Shown piece by piece: positions 6,910-13,114 of a stretch of 13,114 nucleotides of DNA (the stretch's first letter is position 1; each line of letters begins with the position of its first letter). The notes beneath the pieces were generated by a model. The model searched no databases, was not told where the DNA came from, and was given only the letters and a program-made list of their open reading frames with translations. This DNA is from UPXZ01 sp047974405 (GTDB taxonomy: Bacteria; Bacteroidota; Bacteroidia; Bacteroidales; Paludibacteraceae): positions 1-13,114 of the forward strand of contig JBKECI010000111.1 of NCBI GenBank assembly GCA_047974405.1. Reading direction: 5' to 3'. Made by a program: the position numbers and the translations under genes.

Positions 6910-7347
6910 ATGAAAAAAAAACATATCGAAAAACAAACACTTTTGGACAAGCGTTATATGCGTATGGCTTGGATTTGGGCAGAGAATTCGTACTGTGAAA
7001 GACGAAAAGTAGGAGCATTATTAGTAAAAAACAAGATGATAATCTCAGACGGATACAACGGTACCCCTTCGGGATTTGAAAACAAATGCGAAGATGAAAA
7101 TAACATTTCGAAACCTTACGTACTCCATGCCGAAGCAAACGCCATTACCAAAGTAGCTCGATCGCACAACAGCAGCGAGGGAGCTACGCTGTATGTTACC
7201 GCCTCGCCCTGTATGGAATGCAGCAAACTGATTATACAGGCAGGGATAAAAAGGGTGGTATATGGAGAAAAGTACCGTGTTACAGACGGATTGGATTTAC
7301 TGCAAAAAGCAGGTATTGAAACGTTTTTTTTGGAAGACAATGTGTAA
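6910..7347 (+). CDS. dCMP deaminase (ComEB-like)
   Basis: A 145-residue zinc-dependent deaminase of the cytidine/deoxycytidylate family. The catalytic motif is HAEAN (His73 zinc ligand, Glu75 proton shuttle) and the second zinc motif is PCMEC (Cys101 and Cys104). The segment GYNGTPSGF (48-56) is typical of deoxycytidylate deaminases and separates it from cytidine and tRNA-adenosine deaminases. The reaction is dCMP to dUMP, which feeds thymidylate synthesis. Because of ComE operon naming, relatives are often labelled ComEB; no competence genes are visible here. The gene lies 36 nt after mpl on the same strand, probably in the same transcript. AAGGA just before the ATG is too close to act as a normal ribosome-binding site. 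Confidence 0.93.
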   Translation: MKKKHIEKQTLLDKRYMRMAWIWAENSYCERRKVGALLVKNKMIISDGYNGTPSGFENKCEDENNISKPYVLHAEANAITKVARSHNSSEGATLYVTASPCMECSKLIIQAGIKRVVYGEKYRVTDGLDLLQKAGIETFFLEDNV

Positions 7348-7514
7348 TATTTTCATTAATAAACATTTAAGTCTGTGTAGATAAGTATTTAAAGTAAAAA
7401 AAATCCAAGAGCAATAGAGAAATTCAAAAATAGAAGTAATAGGGATTTAGCACAAGTACAGAACCGATAATTTATATCCGATATTCAAATTTGACTTTAC
7501 ATATTTTCAAATTT
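7348..7514. other. intergenic region before the carbonic anhydrase gene
   Basis: This 167-bp AT-rich gap separates the mpl/dCMP deaminase pair from the carbonic anhydrase/argC pair. I see no TAnnTTTG element on the plus strand and no terminator hairpin. It does hold a short palindrome TCAAATTTGA (7485-7494) and a direct repeat CCGATA spaced 15 bp apart (near 7464 and 7479). Whether it contains a promoter is unclear. Confidence 0.4.
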
Positions 7515-8165
7515 ATGGATAGTAACAACTTGTTCAAGCAACTTTTCAAAGGGGTAAAAGAGTTTAAAGAAAATAGTTTCGTTACCCACCAAGAAGTATT
7601 CAGAAATCTCGAAAAAAGTCAAAATCCTCACACGCTTTTTATTGGCTGTTCAGACTCTCGGGTGGTTCCCAATTTGATAACCAATACGCTCCCCGGCGAA
7701 TTGTTTATCATCCGCAATGTGGCAAACTTAGTCCCATATTATCGTAAAATGCTCGACGCTCATTTGGCCACATCCTCTGCTATTGAATATGCCGTAAACG
7801 GTTTGAACGTAGAAAACATCATCGTATGCGGACATTCTAACTGTGGTGGATGCAGGGCGCTATACGCTTCGGAAAATGAATTAAGAAATCTGCCGATGAC
7901 AAAAAAATGGCTGGAATTGGCAACACCCGTAAAATCTCAGGTAAAGGCAAGGTTTTTGTCTCCAAAAATAAGTCATGAAAAGCGAGATGAAATTACGGCA
8001 CAGTTCAACGTAGTAGAACAAATGAAACATCTACTCACATTTCCCTATATTAAAGAGAGGTGCGAAAAAGGGGATTTGAACATTTTGGGATGGTATTACG
8101 TAATAGAAACAGGAGAAGTATATAATTACTCTGCCGAAAAGCAAATTTTTGAAAAAATAGAATAA
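7515..8165 (+). CDS. beta-class carbonic anhydrase
   Basis: A 216-residue beta-carbonic anhydrase that interconverts CO2 and bicarbonate. The zinc site is complete: CSDSR supplies Cys45 with the Asp47-Arg49 dyad, and HSNCGGC supplies His107 and Cys110 (numbering from ATG 7515). The segment GELFIIRNVANLVP (61-74) is also diagnostic. There is no signal peptide, so it works in the cytoplasm. The frame stays open upstream to a TTG at 7491 that would add eight residues; the ATG giving MDSNNLFKQLF is preferred because it gives a normal family N terminus and lies in an A/T-rich context. argC follows after 38 nt with no terminator between, so the two are probably co-transcribed. Confidence 0.95.
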   Translation: MDSNNLFKQLFKGVKEFKENSFVTHQEVFRNLEKSQNPHTLFIGCSDSRVVPNLITNTLPGELFIIRNVANLVPYYRKMLDAHLATSSAIEYAVNGLNVENIIVCGHSNCGGCRALYASENELRNLPMTKKWLELATPVKSQVKARFLSPKISHEKRDEITAQFNVVEQMKHLLTFPYIKERCEKGDLNILGWYYVIETGEVYNYSAEKQIFEKIE

Positions 8166-8203
8166 AATACTATAGAACAATCATATTAAAAAAAAGTAAA
8201 ATA

Positions 8204-9175
8204 ATGATAATTAGAGTAGGAATTATTGGTGGTGCAGGTTATACTGCCGGAGAATTGATACGTATTTTGATACATCATCCAAATGTAAAAATAGAATTTA
8301 TACACAGCAGTAGCAACACGGGAAATCCGGTAGCCGGTGTTCACAGCGGCTTGATTGGCGAAACTGAACTTTACTTTTCAGACACGTTGCCTTTGGACAA
8401 GATAGATGCTCTGTTTCTCTGCTCTGCTCACGGCGACAGCAAAAAGTTTCTTGATGCAAATGAGATACCGAAAAGTATTAAAATTATTGACCTCTCCACC
8501 GACTTTCGACACGCCCGCCCCGAGCACGATTTTGTGTATGGACTTCCAGAGATGAATAGAGACATTATCCGACATTCAAGCCACATTGCCAATCCGGGGT
8601 GCTTTGCCACTGCCATCCAACTGGCTCTGCTGCCGTTGGCAAGCAAAGGGTTGCTCAAAGATGAAATTCATATAAACGCGATCACCGGCTCTACCGGCGC
8701 AGGAGTGAAACCTTCCGGTACTTCGCACTTCAGCTGGAGAAACAACAATATTTCCATATACAAGCCTTTTGAACACCAGCATTTGCAAGAAATAGCACAA
8801 TCGATACACCAAACACAGCCCAATTTTTCTGCTCCAATTAACTTTATCCCCGTAAGAGGAAATTTTGCCCGAGGGATCTATGCTACCACTTATACAAAAT
8901 GTGCTTTAAGCACCGAAGACACTCAAAAACTGTATCAAGATTTTTATAAAGATGCGGCATTTACCTTTGTCGTTGATAAAAATCCCGATATGAAACAGGT
9001 AGTCAATACAAATAAAGCGATAATTTACTTGGAAAAACATGGAGAATATTTGCTGGTAGTTTCGATAATCGACAATTTGTTGAAAGGGGCGTCGGGGCAG
9101 GCAGTGCAAAATATGAATTTGATGTTTGGGCAGGATGAGAAAACAGGTTTAATGTTAAAATCAATCGGTTTTTAA
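8204..9175 (+). CDS. argC: N-acetyl-gamma-glutamyl-phosphate reductase (ArgC)
   Basis: A 323-residue NADPH-dependent reductase of the ArgC type 1 group, at the usual length. It has the dinucleotide-binding loop GIIGGAGYTAGEL (6-18), the catalytic cysteine Cys133 in NPGC, the substrate segment GSTGAG (162-167), the His191/His193 region in PFEHQH, and NLLKGASGQAVQNMN near the C terminus. It reduces N-acyl-gamma-glutamyl phosphate to the semialdehyde, the third step of arginine (ornithine) synthesis. Some Bacteroidota use N-succinyl rather than N-acetyl intermediates, and the acyl group cannot be read from this gene. No other arginine gene is in the window, although argC often sits with argG or argD in this phylum. 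It is preceded by the carbonic anhydrase gene and followed by two hairpins. Confidence 0.96.
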   Translation: MIIRVGIIGGAGYTAGELIRILIHHPNVKIEFIHSSSNTGNPVAGVHSGLIGETELYFSDTLPLDKIDALFLCSAHGDSKKFLDANEIPKSIKIIDLSTDFRHARPEHDFVYGLPEMNRDIIRHSSHIANPGCFATAIQLALLPLASKGLLKDEIHINAITGSTGAGVKPSGTSHFSWRNNNISIYKPFEHQHLQEIAQSIHQTQPNFSAPINFIPVRGNFARGIYATTYTKCALSTEDTQKLYQDFYKDAAFTFVVDKNPDMKQVVNTNKAIIYLEKHGEYLLVVSIIDNLLKGASGQAVQNMNLMFGQDEKTGLMLKSIGF

Positions 9176-9177
9176 TC

Positions 9178-9205
9178 TATAAATATGTTGTAAAACATAT
9201 TTATA
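9178..9205 (+). repeat. perfect 12-bp hairpin right after the argC stop codon
   Basis: Bases 9178-9189 and 9194-9205 form a perfect 12-bp stem with a GTAA loop, beginning 2 nt after the argC stop. The stem is almost all A-T and no T run follows, so it is more likely an mRNA 3'-end stabiliser or a weak pause site than a strong terminator. Confidence 0.5.
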
Positions 9206-9341
9206 AAGAATCAGGGTTAAAATATTTTAATTGTATTTGTTACACTACTTTTTATGCCGACAAAATTTGCAAAAACAAGAGAGTCGATATACATTTGTAA
9301 TGTGATTTTTTCATAGTATTAGATTTAAGGTTAACAAGGAT

Positions 9342-9373
9342 TGGTAGCCAAGTGTGGCTACCATTCTCTTTTT
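9342..9373 (+). terminator. intrinsic terminator for argC, overlapping the uup stop region
   Basis: TGGTAGCCA (9342-9350) and TGGCTACCA (9355-9363) form a perfect 9-bp stem with an AGTG tetraloop. On the plus strand TTCTCTTTTT follows (9364-9373), giving a good rho-independent terminator about 165 nt beyond argC. The T tract runs 2 nt into the stop codon of the convergent uup gene. On the minus strand the stem lies 9 nt past the uup stop but has a poor T tract, so it may stop both transcripts with unequal strength. Confidence 0.72.
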
Positions 9374-11264
9374 AAATCTCACTTAATTCGAGCCATCGCA
9401 TAGTTTTTGTGTCTATCTTGTCATTTAAGTTTGCAAATAGCTCCGACAGTTTTATTATTTCACCGGTATCGGTCGTTGTTCCGGACGATAATTTCTCCTC
9501 TATCTCTTTTTTTTCTTTTTCCAATTCCGATATTTCTTTTTCCAGTTCCTCAAACTCGCGTTTTTCGTTAAAGCTCATTTTGCGGGGCTTACTGCCATCA
9601 CTTTGTTTCGATACAGGCGATGATGAGGACACTTTTTTTCCTGTTTTCCCTTGAACGCTACCCTCTAGAAATTCTGTTTCTTTGGAAAATTGGGTAGTCT
9701 CCCTGTATTGCGTATAATTGCCCGGAAAATCTTTTACCACGCCATTCCCTTCAAATACAAAGAGATGATCCACCACTTTGTCCATAAAATAACGGTCATG
9801 GCTCACTACAATAACACAACCTTTGAATGTGAGCAAATAATCTTCCAATATATTGAGTGTAACAATATCCAAATCGTTGGTAGGCTCGTCAAGAACCAGG
9901 AAATTCGGATTTTGCATCAGTACTGTACATAAATACAAACGCCGTTTTTCGCCTCCACTGAGCTTATGTACATAATTGTGCTGCTTTTCGGGAGAGAAAA
10001 GAAAGTGATTGAGAAACTGCGACGCATTCATCTTTTTCCCATTCCCAATATGCACCTCTTCGGCAATGTCTCTGACAACATCAATCACTTTCATATCGTC
10101 ATCAAAATGGAGACCATCTTGACTGTAATATCCAAAGCGTACGGTTTCTCCAATATCTATATTTCCGCTGTCGGGACGTACTTCGCCGAGTAAAATTTTT
10201 AGAAAAGTGGTTTTGCCTGTACCATTTTTCCCCACAATACCCAGTTTTTCGTAGCGGGCAAAGTTGTAATAGAAATTATCGAGAATCTTCAAATCTCCAT
10301 AAGATTTGCTGATATATTGCGCCTCAAAAATTTTGCTACCCAAATAGGAGGCTTTTACGGCAAGTTTGATATTTTCATTTTCTGTTTTTTGTTTCGCCCT
10401 CTCTTCTATCTGCTGAAACCGGTCTATTCTCCCCTTTGATTTTCCGGTTCGTGCTTGCGGGGTACTCCTCATCCATTCCAATTCTCTACGGTAAATATTT
10501 TTAACACTTTCGGTTTCTGCGTTAAATACATCTATCCGTTCTTCTCTTTTTTCTAAATAATAGCTGTAATTGCCGGAGTAAGAGAAAAGCGTTTGGCTAT
10601 CGATTTCTAAAATATCTGTACACACTTTGTCTAAAAAGTACCGGTCATGTGTAACCATTAACAACGCCATAGAGGAGCGATTGAGAAACTCTTCCAGCCA
10701 CTCCACCATCTCCAAGTCAAGGTGGTTGGTAGGCTCATCGAGTATCAAGAGTTCGGGCTCGCTGATGAGTGCGTTTGCCAGGGCTACCCGCTTAAGCTGC
10801 CCTCCAGACAATTCTCCCATTTTTTGTTCGAAATTCAGAATATTAAGTTTTCCTAAAATTTGTTTAATTCGTATTTCAAAATCCCAAGCCTGCAACACAT
10901 CCATTCTCTCCAGTATGTGCCCCATTTTCTCTGTATCGGGGTGGAGCATAATGTGTTCGTATTCGGCAACAGTTTTTGCTATTTCGTTGTCCGACCGGAG
11001 GCAGGCATCAATTACCGAAAGTTCTGCCGGAAAGTTTGGAGATTGATCCAAGTATCCCATTCTCAAATCGTTTTTAAATGTAATTTTTCCGCTGTCGGTG
11101 CTCTCTTTACCTGCGATAATATTTAGCAACGTTGTTTTTCCGGTGCCATTTTTGGCTATGAGTGCCATACGTTGATTATCCGAAATTCCAAAAGAGATAC
11201 TCTCGAAAAGACGTTTATCACCAAAAGATTTGGTCAGATTTTCTACCTGAAAATAACTTATCAT
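9372..11264 (-). CDS. uup: ABC-F family ATPase, Uup-like
   Basis: A 630-residue soluble protein with two ABC ATPase domains and no membrane segments, as in ABC-F translation factors. Domain 1 has Walker A AKNGTGKT (37-44), signature LSGGQ (152-156) and Walker B ending LILDEPTNHLD (173-183). An arginine-rich linker (about 240-300, EWMRSTPQARTGKSK) follows. Domain 2 has GKNGTGKT (345-352), LSGGE (435-439) and LVLDEPTNDLD (456-466). A basic, Ser-rich spacer (about 540-562) leads to a charged C-terminal coiled coil (about 563-628). The C-terminal coiled coil, the linker form and DEPTNDLD in domain 2 point to Uup rather than EttA or YheS. Uup-type proteins act on ribosomes and can affect branched DNA and transposon excision. 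The first Walker A begins with Ala in place of Gly. Confidence 0.93.
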   Translation of the reverse strand: MISYFQVENLTKSFGDKRLFESISFGISDNQRMALIAKNGTGKTTLLNIIAGKESTDSGKITFKNDLRMGYLDQSPNFPAELSVIDACLRSDNEIAKTVAEYEHIMLHPDTEKMGHILERMDVLQAWDFEIRIKQILGKLNILNFEQKMGELSGGQLKRVALANALISEPELLILDEPTNHLDLEMVEWLEEFLNRSSMALLMVTHDRYFLDKVCTDILEIDSQTLFSYSGNYSYYLEKREERIDVFNAETESVKNIYRRELEWMRSTPQARTGKSKGRIDRFQQIEERAKQKTENENIKLAVKASYLGSKIFEAQYISKSYGDLKILDNFYYNFARYEKLGIVGKNGTGKTTFLKILLGEVRPDSGNIDIGETVRFGYYSQDGLHFDDDMKVIDVVRDIAEEVHIGNGKKMNASQFLNHFLFSPEKQHNYVHKLSGGEKRRLYLCTVLMQNPNFLVLDEPTNDLDIVTLNILEDYLLTFKGCVIVVSHDRYFMDKVVDHLFVFEGNGVVKDFPGNYTQYRETTQFSKETEFLEGSVQGKTGKKVSSSSPVSKQSDGSKPRKMSFNEKREFEELEKEISELEKEKKEIEEKLSSGTTTDTGEIIKLSELFANLNDKIDTKTMRWLELSEI

Positions 11265-11288
11265 ATGTCTGCTTTGTCAATAAAAGCG

Positions 11289-11296
11289 TAAAGATA
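11289..11296 (-). promoter_or_regulatory. possible -7 element for uup (TATCTTTA on minus)
   Basis: The minus strand reads TATCTTTA, one base from TAnnTTTG, about 25 nt upstream of the uup start codon. No TTG is seen near -33. It overlaps a weak 6-bp inverted repeat (AGATAG/CTATCT, 11292-11320). A separate promoter for uup is therefore only a possibility. Confidence 0.25.
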
Positions 11297-11340
11297 GTTT
11301 TTTTTGACGTGTTTCTATCTGTTTTTTTAAGTTAGGCCTG

Positions 11341-12645
11341 TCATAACAACCATGCAAAACCCAAAAGCAGCATATTGAAAAAGATAATCGTAAGGAATCC
11401 TAAAAAAAGCATTTTACCCATCTCTTTTCGCTGCCCCGAAAAAAAATAGGCATAAAACATTGTGATTACCGTATTGCTGATCATAGAAAGCAGAATGCTG
11501 ATGGTAATGACCGGACGATCTATTTCTCCTACATTTTGGAGTAAATTGAGAATAAAGGGAGTGATGTCGCTAAATCCGCTGACAAGTGAGAGAATGGTTA
11601 ATCCCGCATTGCCGACATACCGTACAGCATAGGTGGTGAGCAAAGTAAAAAGCACAAAAAGCCCTGCAAAGATTAAAGCCACCTTAATTTCGAGTGGGTT
11701 GGCATAATCGGTTTCATCATATATTTCAACAGTTTCGTTTCCCTGAAATAGAGCTGTTCTTTTTTTGTAAACATACCCCGAAACGGCAACCGAAACCATC
11801 AACATAATCAGTAAATAGGGATAAATAAACAAAAATACTGTTTTGCTAAAAATGAATACGAGTATCAAAAACTTCAAATACATCATCCCTTTTGCCATAA
11901 CCATAGCCCCTACATACTCCGACAATTTTGACTGAGGAGCTTTTTTGGTTTCGCGGGCAAGGATGGTAATGGTGGCTGTACTACTGTAAAGCCCCCCCAG
12001 AATACCCGACACTAATATTCCCGATTTTTTAAAAACGTAGCGTTTTAGCAAATAAGAGGCGTATGAGATTCCCGAAACGACTACCGTCGCCAACCATACC
12101 GAATAGGGAGTCAAGTTTATTCCCTCTATAATATTATTTTGAGGTAAAATTGGGAGTATAACCCCGCTAATGGCCAAAAACTTTGCCAATGTTATCAACT
12201 CGTCATTTCGCATTTTGTTGGCAACACGCTTAAAGGTTGATTTCATTTCGGTAAACATCAGCACTATAACGACAATGGTCAGCGAAAACCATTGTGGTTG
12301 GGTTATAACAATGGGAGCAAGACAGTAGGTAATCAGTCCGATAAGGATGGTGGTAATACCGTAGGTTTCGTGGTTTCGGATTTTATTGTAATAATAAATT
12401 CCAAACAAAATCACGAGCAAAGCTCCACCTCCCATAAAAAGGGTAAAATTTTCTGTGTCGAGAATATATAAAAGGTAGCCTGATATTCCTAAAAAACTAA
12501 ACGTACGGTCTGTGCCAAAAGTGGTTTTATCATTATCTCCTTTCTGTTGCATTTTTCGCTGCGACAATCCAATAAGCAACGAAAATACGGTTACTAACAG
12601 AAACGAAACAAGCTCTGCAGGAAGTATGGATAGGTATTGATCCAT
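11341..12645 (-). CDS. MgtC/SapB-like membrane protein with DUF4010 domain
   Basis: A 434-residue integral membrane protein with about a dozen hydrophobic segments. The N-terminal third resembles MgtC/SapB proteins: an acidic membrane start, LLIGLSQRKMQ (24-32) and FGTDRTFSFLGISGYL (43-58), the charged loop leading into the next helix. The remaining two thirds correspond to the DUF4010 domain, including GGLYSSTATITILARETKKA (about 215-234) and GNAGLTILSLVSGFSDITPFIL. The fused MgtC-DUF4010 layout is common in bacteria, but its function is not established; transport or sensing of an ion is a reasonable guess. It lies 62 nt after the YccF-like gene and 76 nt before uup on the same strand. I see no clear promoter in the first gap, so it may be expressed with its upstream neighbour. 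Confidence 0.85.
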   Translation of the reverse strand: MDQYLSILPAELVSFLLVTVFSLLIGLSQRKMQQKGDNDKTTFGTDRTFSFLGISGYLLYILDTENFTLFMGGGALLVILFGIYYYNKIRNHETYGITTILIGLITYCLAPIVITQPQWFSLTIVVIVLMFTEMKSTFKRVANKMRNDELITLAKFLAISGVILPILPQNNIIEGINLTPYSVWLATVVVSGISYASYLLKRYVFKKSGILVSGILGGLYSSTATITILARETKKAPQSKLSEYVGAMVMAKGMMYLKFLILVFIFSKTVFLFIYPYLLIMLMVSVAVSGYVYKKRTALFQGNETVEIYDETDYANPLEIKVALIFAGLFVLFTLLTTYAVRYVGNAGLTILSLVSGFSDITPFILNLLQNVGEIDRPVITISILLSMISNTVITMFYAYFFSGQRKEMGKMLFLGFLTIIFFNMLLLGFAWLL

Positions 12646-12707
12646 TACAGTTTATTATAGTTATGTAGCTTTAACAATTGGATAGGTAAAAATGTTGTCA
12701 TACATCG

Positions 12708-13085
12708 TCAATAGCCCAATTGAATATCTTTCCCAAAAGGGGTAAACGCCAATTTGGCAAACTTGAAATGCTGCTTTGCAAAAGGGATGCCGATGATGGT
12801 AATGGCAAACAATACTCCCAGTAAAATGTGTGTCAGCCATATCCAGACACCTCCTATAAAAAACCAAATAACGTTCATCGCAAACGAAACACATCCCGGT
12901 TGATGGGGCTTTTCGATAATGACAGCCCCAAAAGGGAGCAGCATTAGCAGCGCCAATTTCAGCGATTGTAATCCAAATGGTATCCCAACAATGGTTAGCA
13001 TCATTCCCATACTTGCAACCACATACTCGATGGCTGCAATAAACCCTCCAAAGATAAGCCAAAGAATATTTCCAATAGTTTTCAT
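12708..13085 (-). CDS. yccF: YccF-family small inner-membrane protein
   Basis: A 125-residue membrane protein with two copies of a YccF-type unit. Residues 6-56 (NILWLIFGGF, then VGIPFGLQSLKLALLMLLPFGAVI) repeat as residues 71-121 (NVIWFFIGGV, then IGIPFAKQHFKFAKLAFTPFGKDI). Each unit has hydrophobic helices, a GIPF turn and a closing PFG motif. The family is widespread and its function is not known. It is a little shorter than the E. coli protein. The start at ATG 13085 is supported because another upstream ATG on this strand meets a stop within a few codons. Only 29 bases of upstream sequence are present, so the promoter and any upstream operon partner are outside the window. Confidence 0.88.
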   Translation of the reverse strand: MKTIGNILWLIFGGFIAAIEYVVASMGMMLTIVGIPFGLQSLKLALLMLLPFGAVIIEKPHQPGCVSFAMNVIWFFIGGVWIWLTHILLGVLFAITIIGIPFAKQHFKFAKLAFTPFGKDIQLGY

Positions 13086-13114
13086 TTATTTATGATTGAC
13101 CCATTATTTATATG

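Noticed and set aside
10627..11126. Long plus-strand open frames inside uup
   Set aside because: They lie opposite strongly conserved ABC motifs and encode Ser/Cys-rich sequence with no family resemblance. They are antisense shadows.
11292..11320. AGATAG/CTATCT inverted repeat between the DUF4010 gene and uup
   Set aside because: It is only 6 bp with a 17-nt loop. The T tract lies on the plus strand, where no gene needs terminating.
12661..13062. A 133-codon open frame on the minus strand overlapping the YccF gene
   Set aside because: It is out of frame with a clearly conserved YccF protein, is rich in Cys, His and Arg, and has no recognisable fold. It is a shadow.
1..13114. CRISPR arrays, tRNA or rRNA genes, insertion sequences, phage or defence genes
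   Set aside because: No spaced direct repeats, tRNA cloverleaf, transposase motifs or terminal repeats were seen in any gap. All long coding frames belong to recognisable housekeeping or transport families.

Overview
The window looks like an ordinary chromosomal stretch from a member of the phylum Bacteroidota, possibly order Bacteroidales. The evidence is AT-rich DNA, start codons with few Shine-Dalgarno sequences but A/T-rich leaders, several matches to the Bacteroidota -7 element TAnnTTTG, and proteins of recognisably Bacteroidota type: a small periplasmic HMA protein ending in a Cys-Cys pair, an Mpl-like Mur ligase with DFAHSPS, and a Uup whose first Walker A begins with Ala. Genus cannot be assigned from what is visible. 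There are no tRNA or rRNA genes, insertion sequences, phage genes, CRISPR arrays or toxin-antitoxin pairs.

Layout, left to right. (1) A short exported heavy-metal-associated protein (+) converges on an SLC45/GPH-type sugar transporter of the major facilitator superfamily (-). The transporter has a clear intrinsic terminator behind it and a perfect 24-bp LacI-type palindrome in front of it. (2) A leftward operon runs metallo-beta-lactamase-fold hydrolase, sodium:solute symporter, EngB ribosome-assembly GTPase. The last two genes are only 4 nt apart. (3) Divergent from it is a rightward series: mpl (cell-wall peptide recycling), a dCMP deaminase 36 nt downstream, then a beta-carbonic anhydrase and argC 38 nt apart. 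This ends at two hairpins, the second a good intrinsic terminator. (4) Converging from the right is a leftward series: a YccF-type membrane protein, an MgtC/DUF4010 membrane protein and the ABC-F ATPase Uup.

Functionally this is mostly housekeeping: ribosome assembly (EngB) and a ribosome-associated ABC-F ATPase (Uup), murein recycling (Mpl), dTTP precursor supply (dCMP deaminase), CO2/bicarbonate conversion, one step of arginine synthesis (ArgC) and membrane transport. The carbonic anhydrase/argC pair is biochemically sensible because bicarbonate feeds carbamoyl phosphate and so arginine. The sugar transporter looks like part of a LacI-controlled carbohydrate regulon whose other members lie elsewhere.

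I did not find a convincing undescribed system. The observations most worth checking are the LacI-type operator, the apparently face-to-face promoters between the hydrolase operon and mpl, the altered ligase motif in Mpl, and the hydrolase/symporter pairing.
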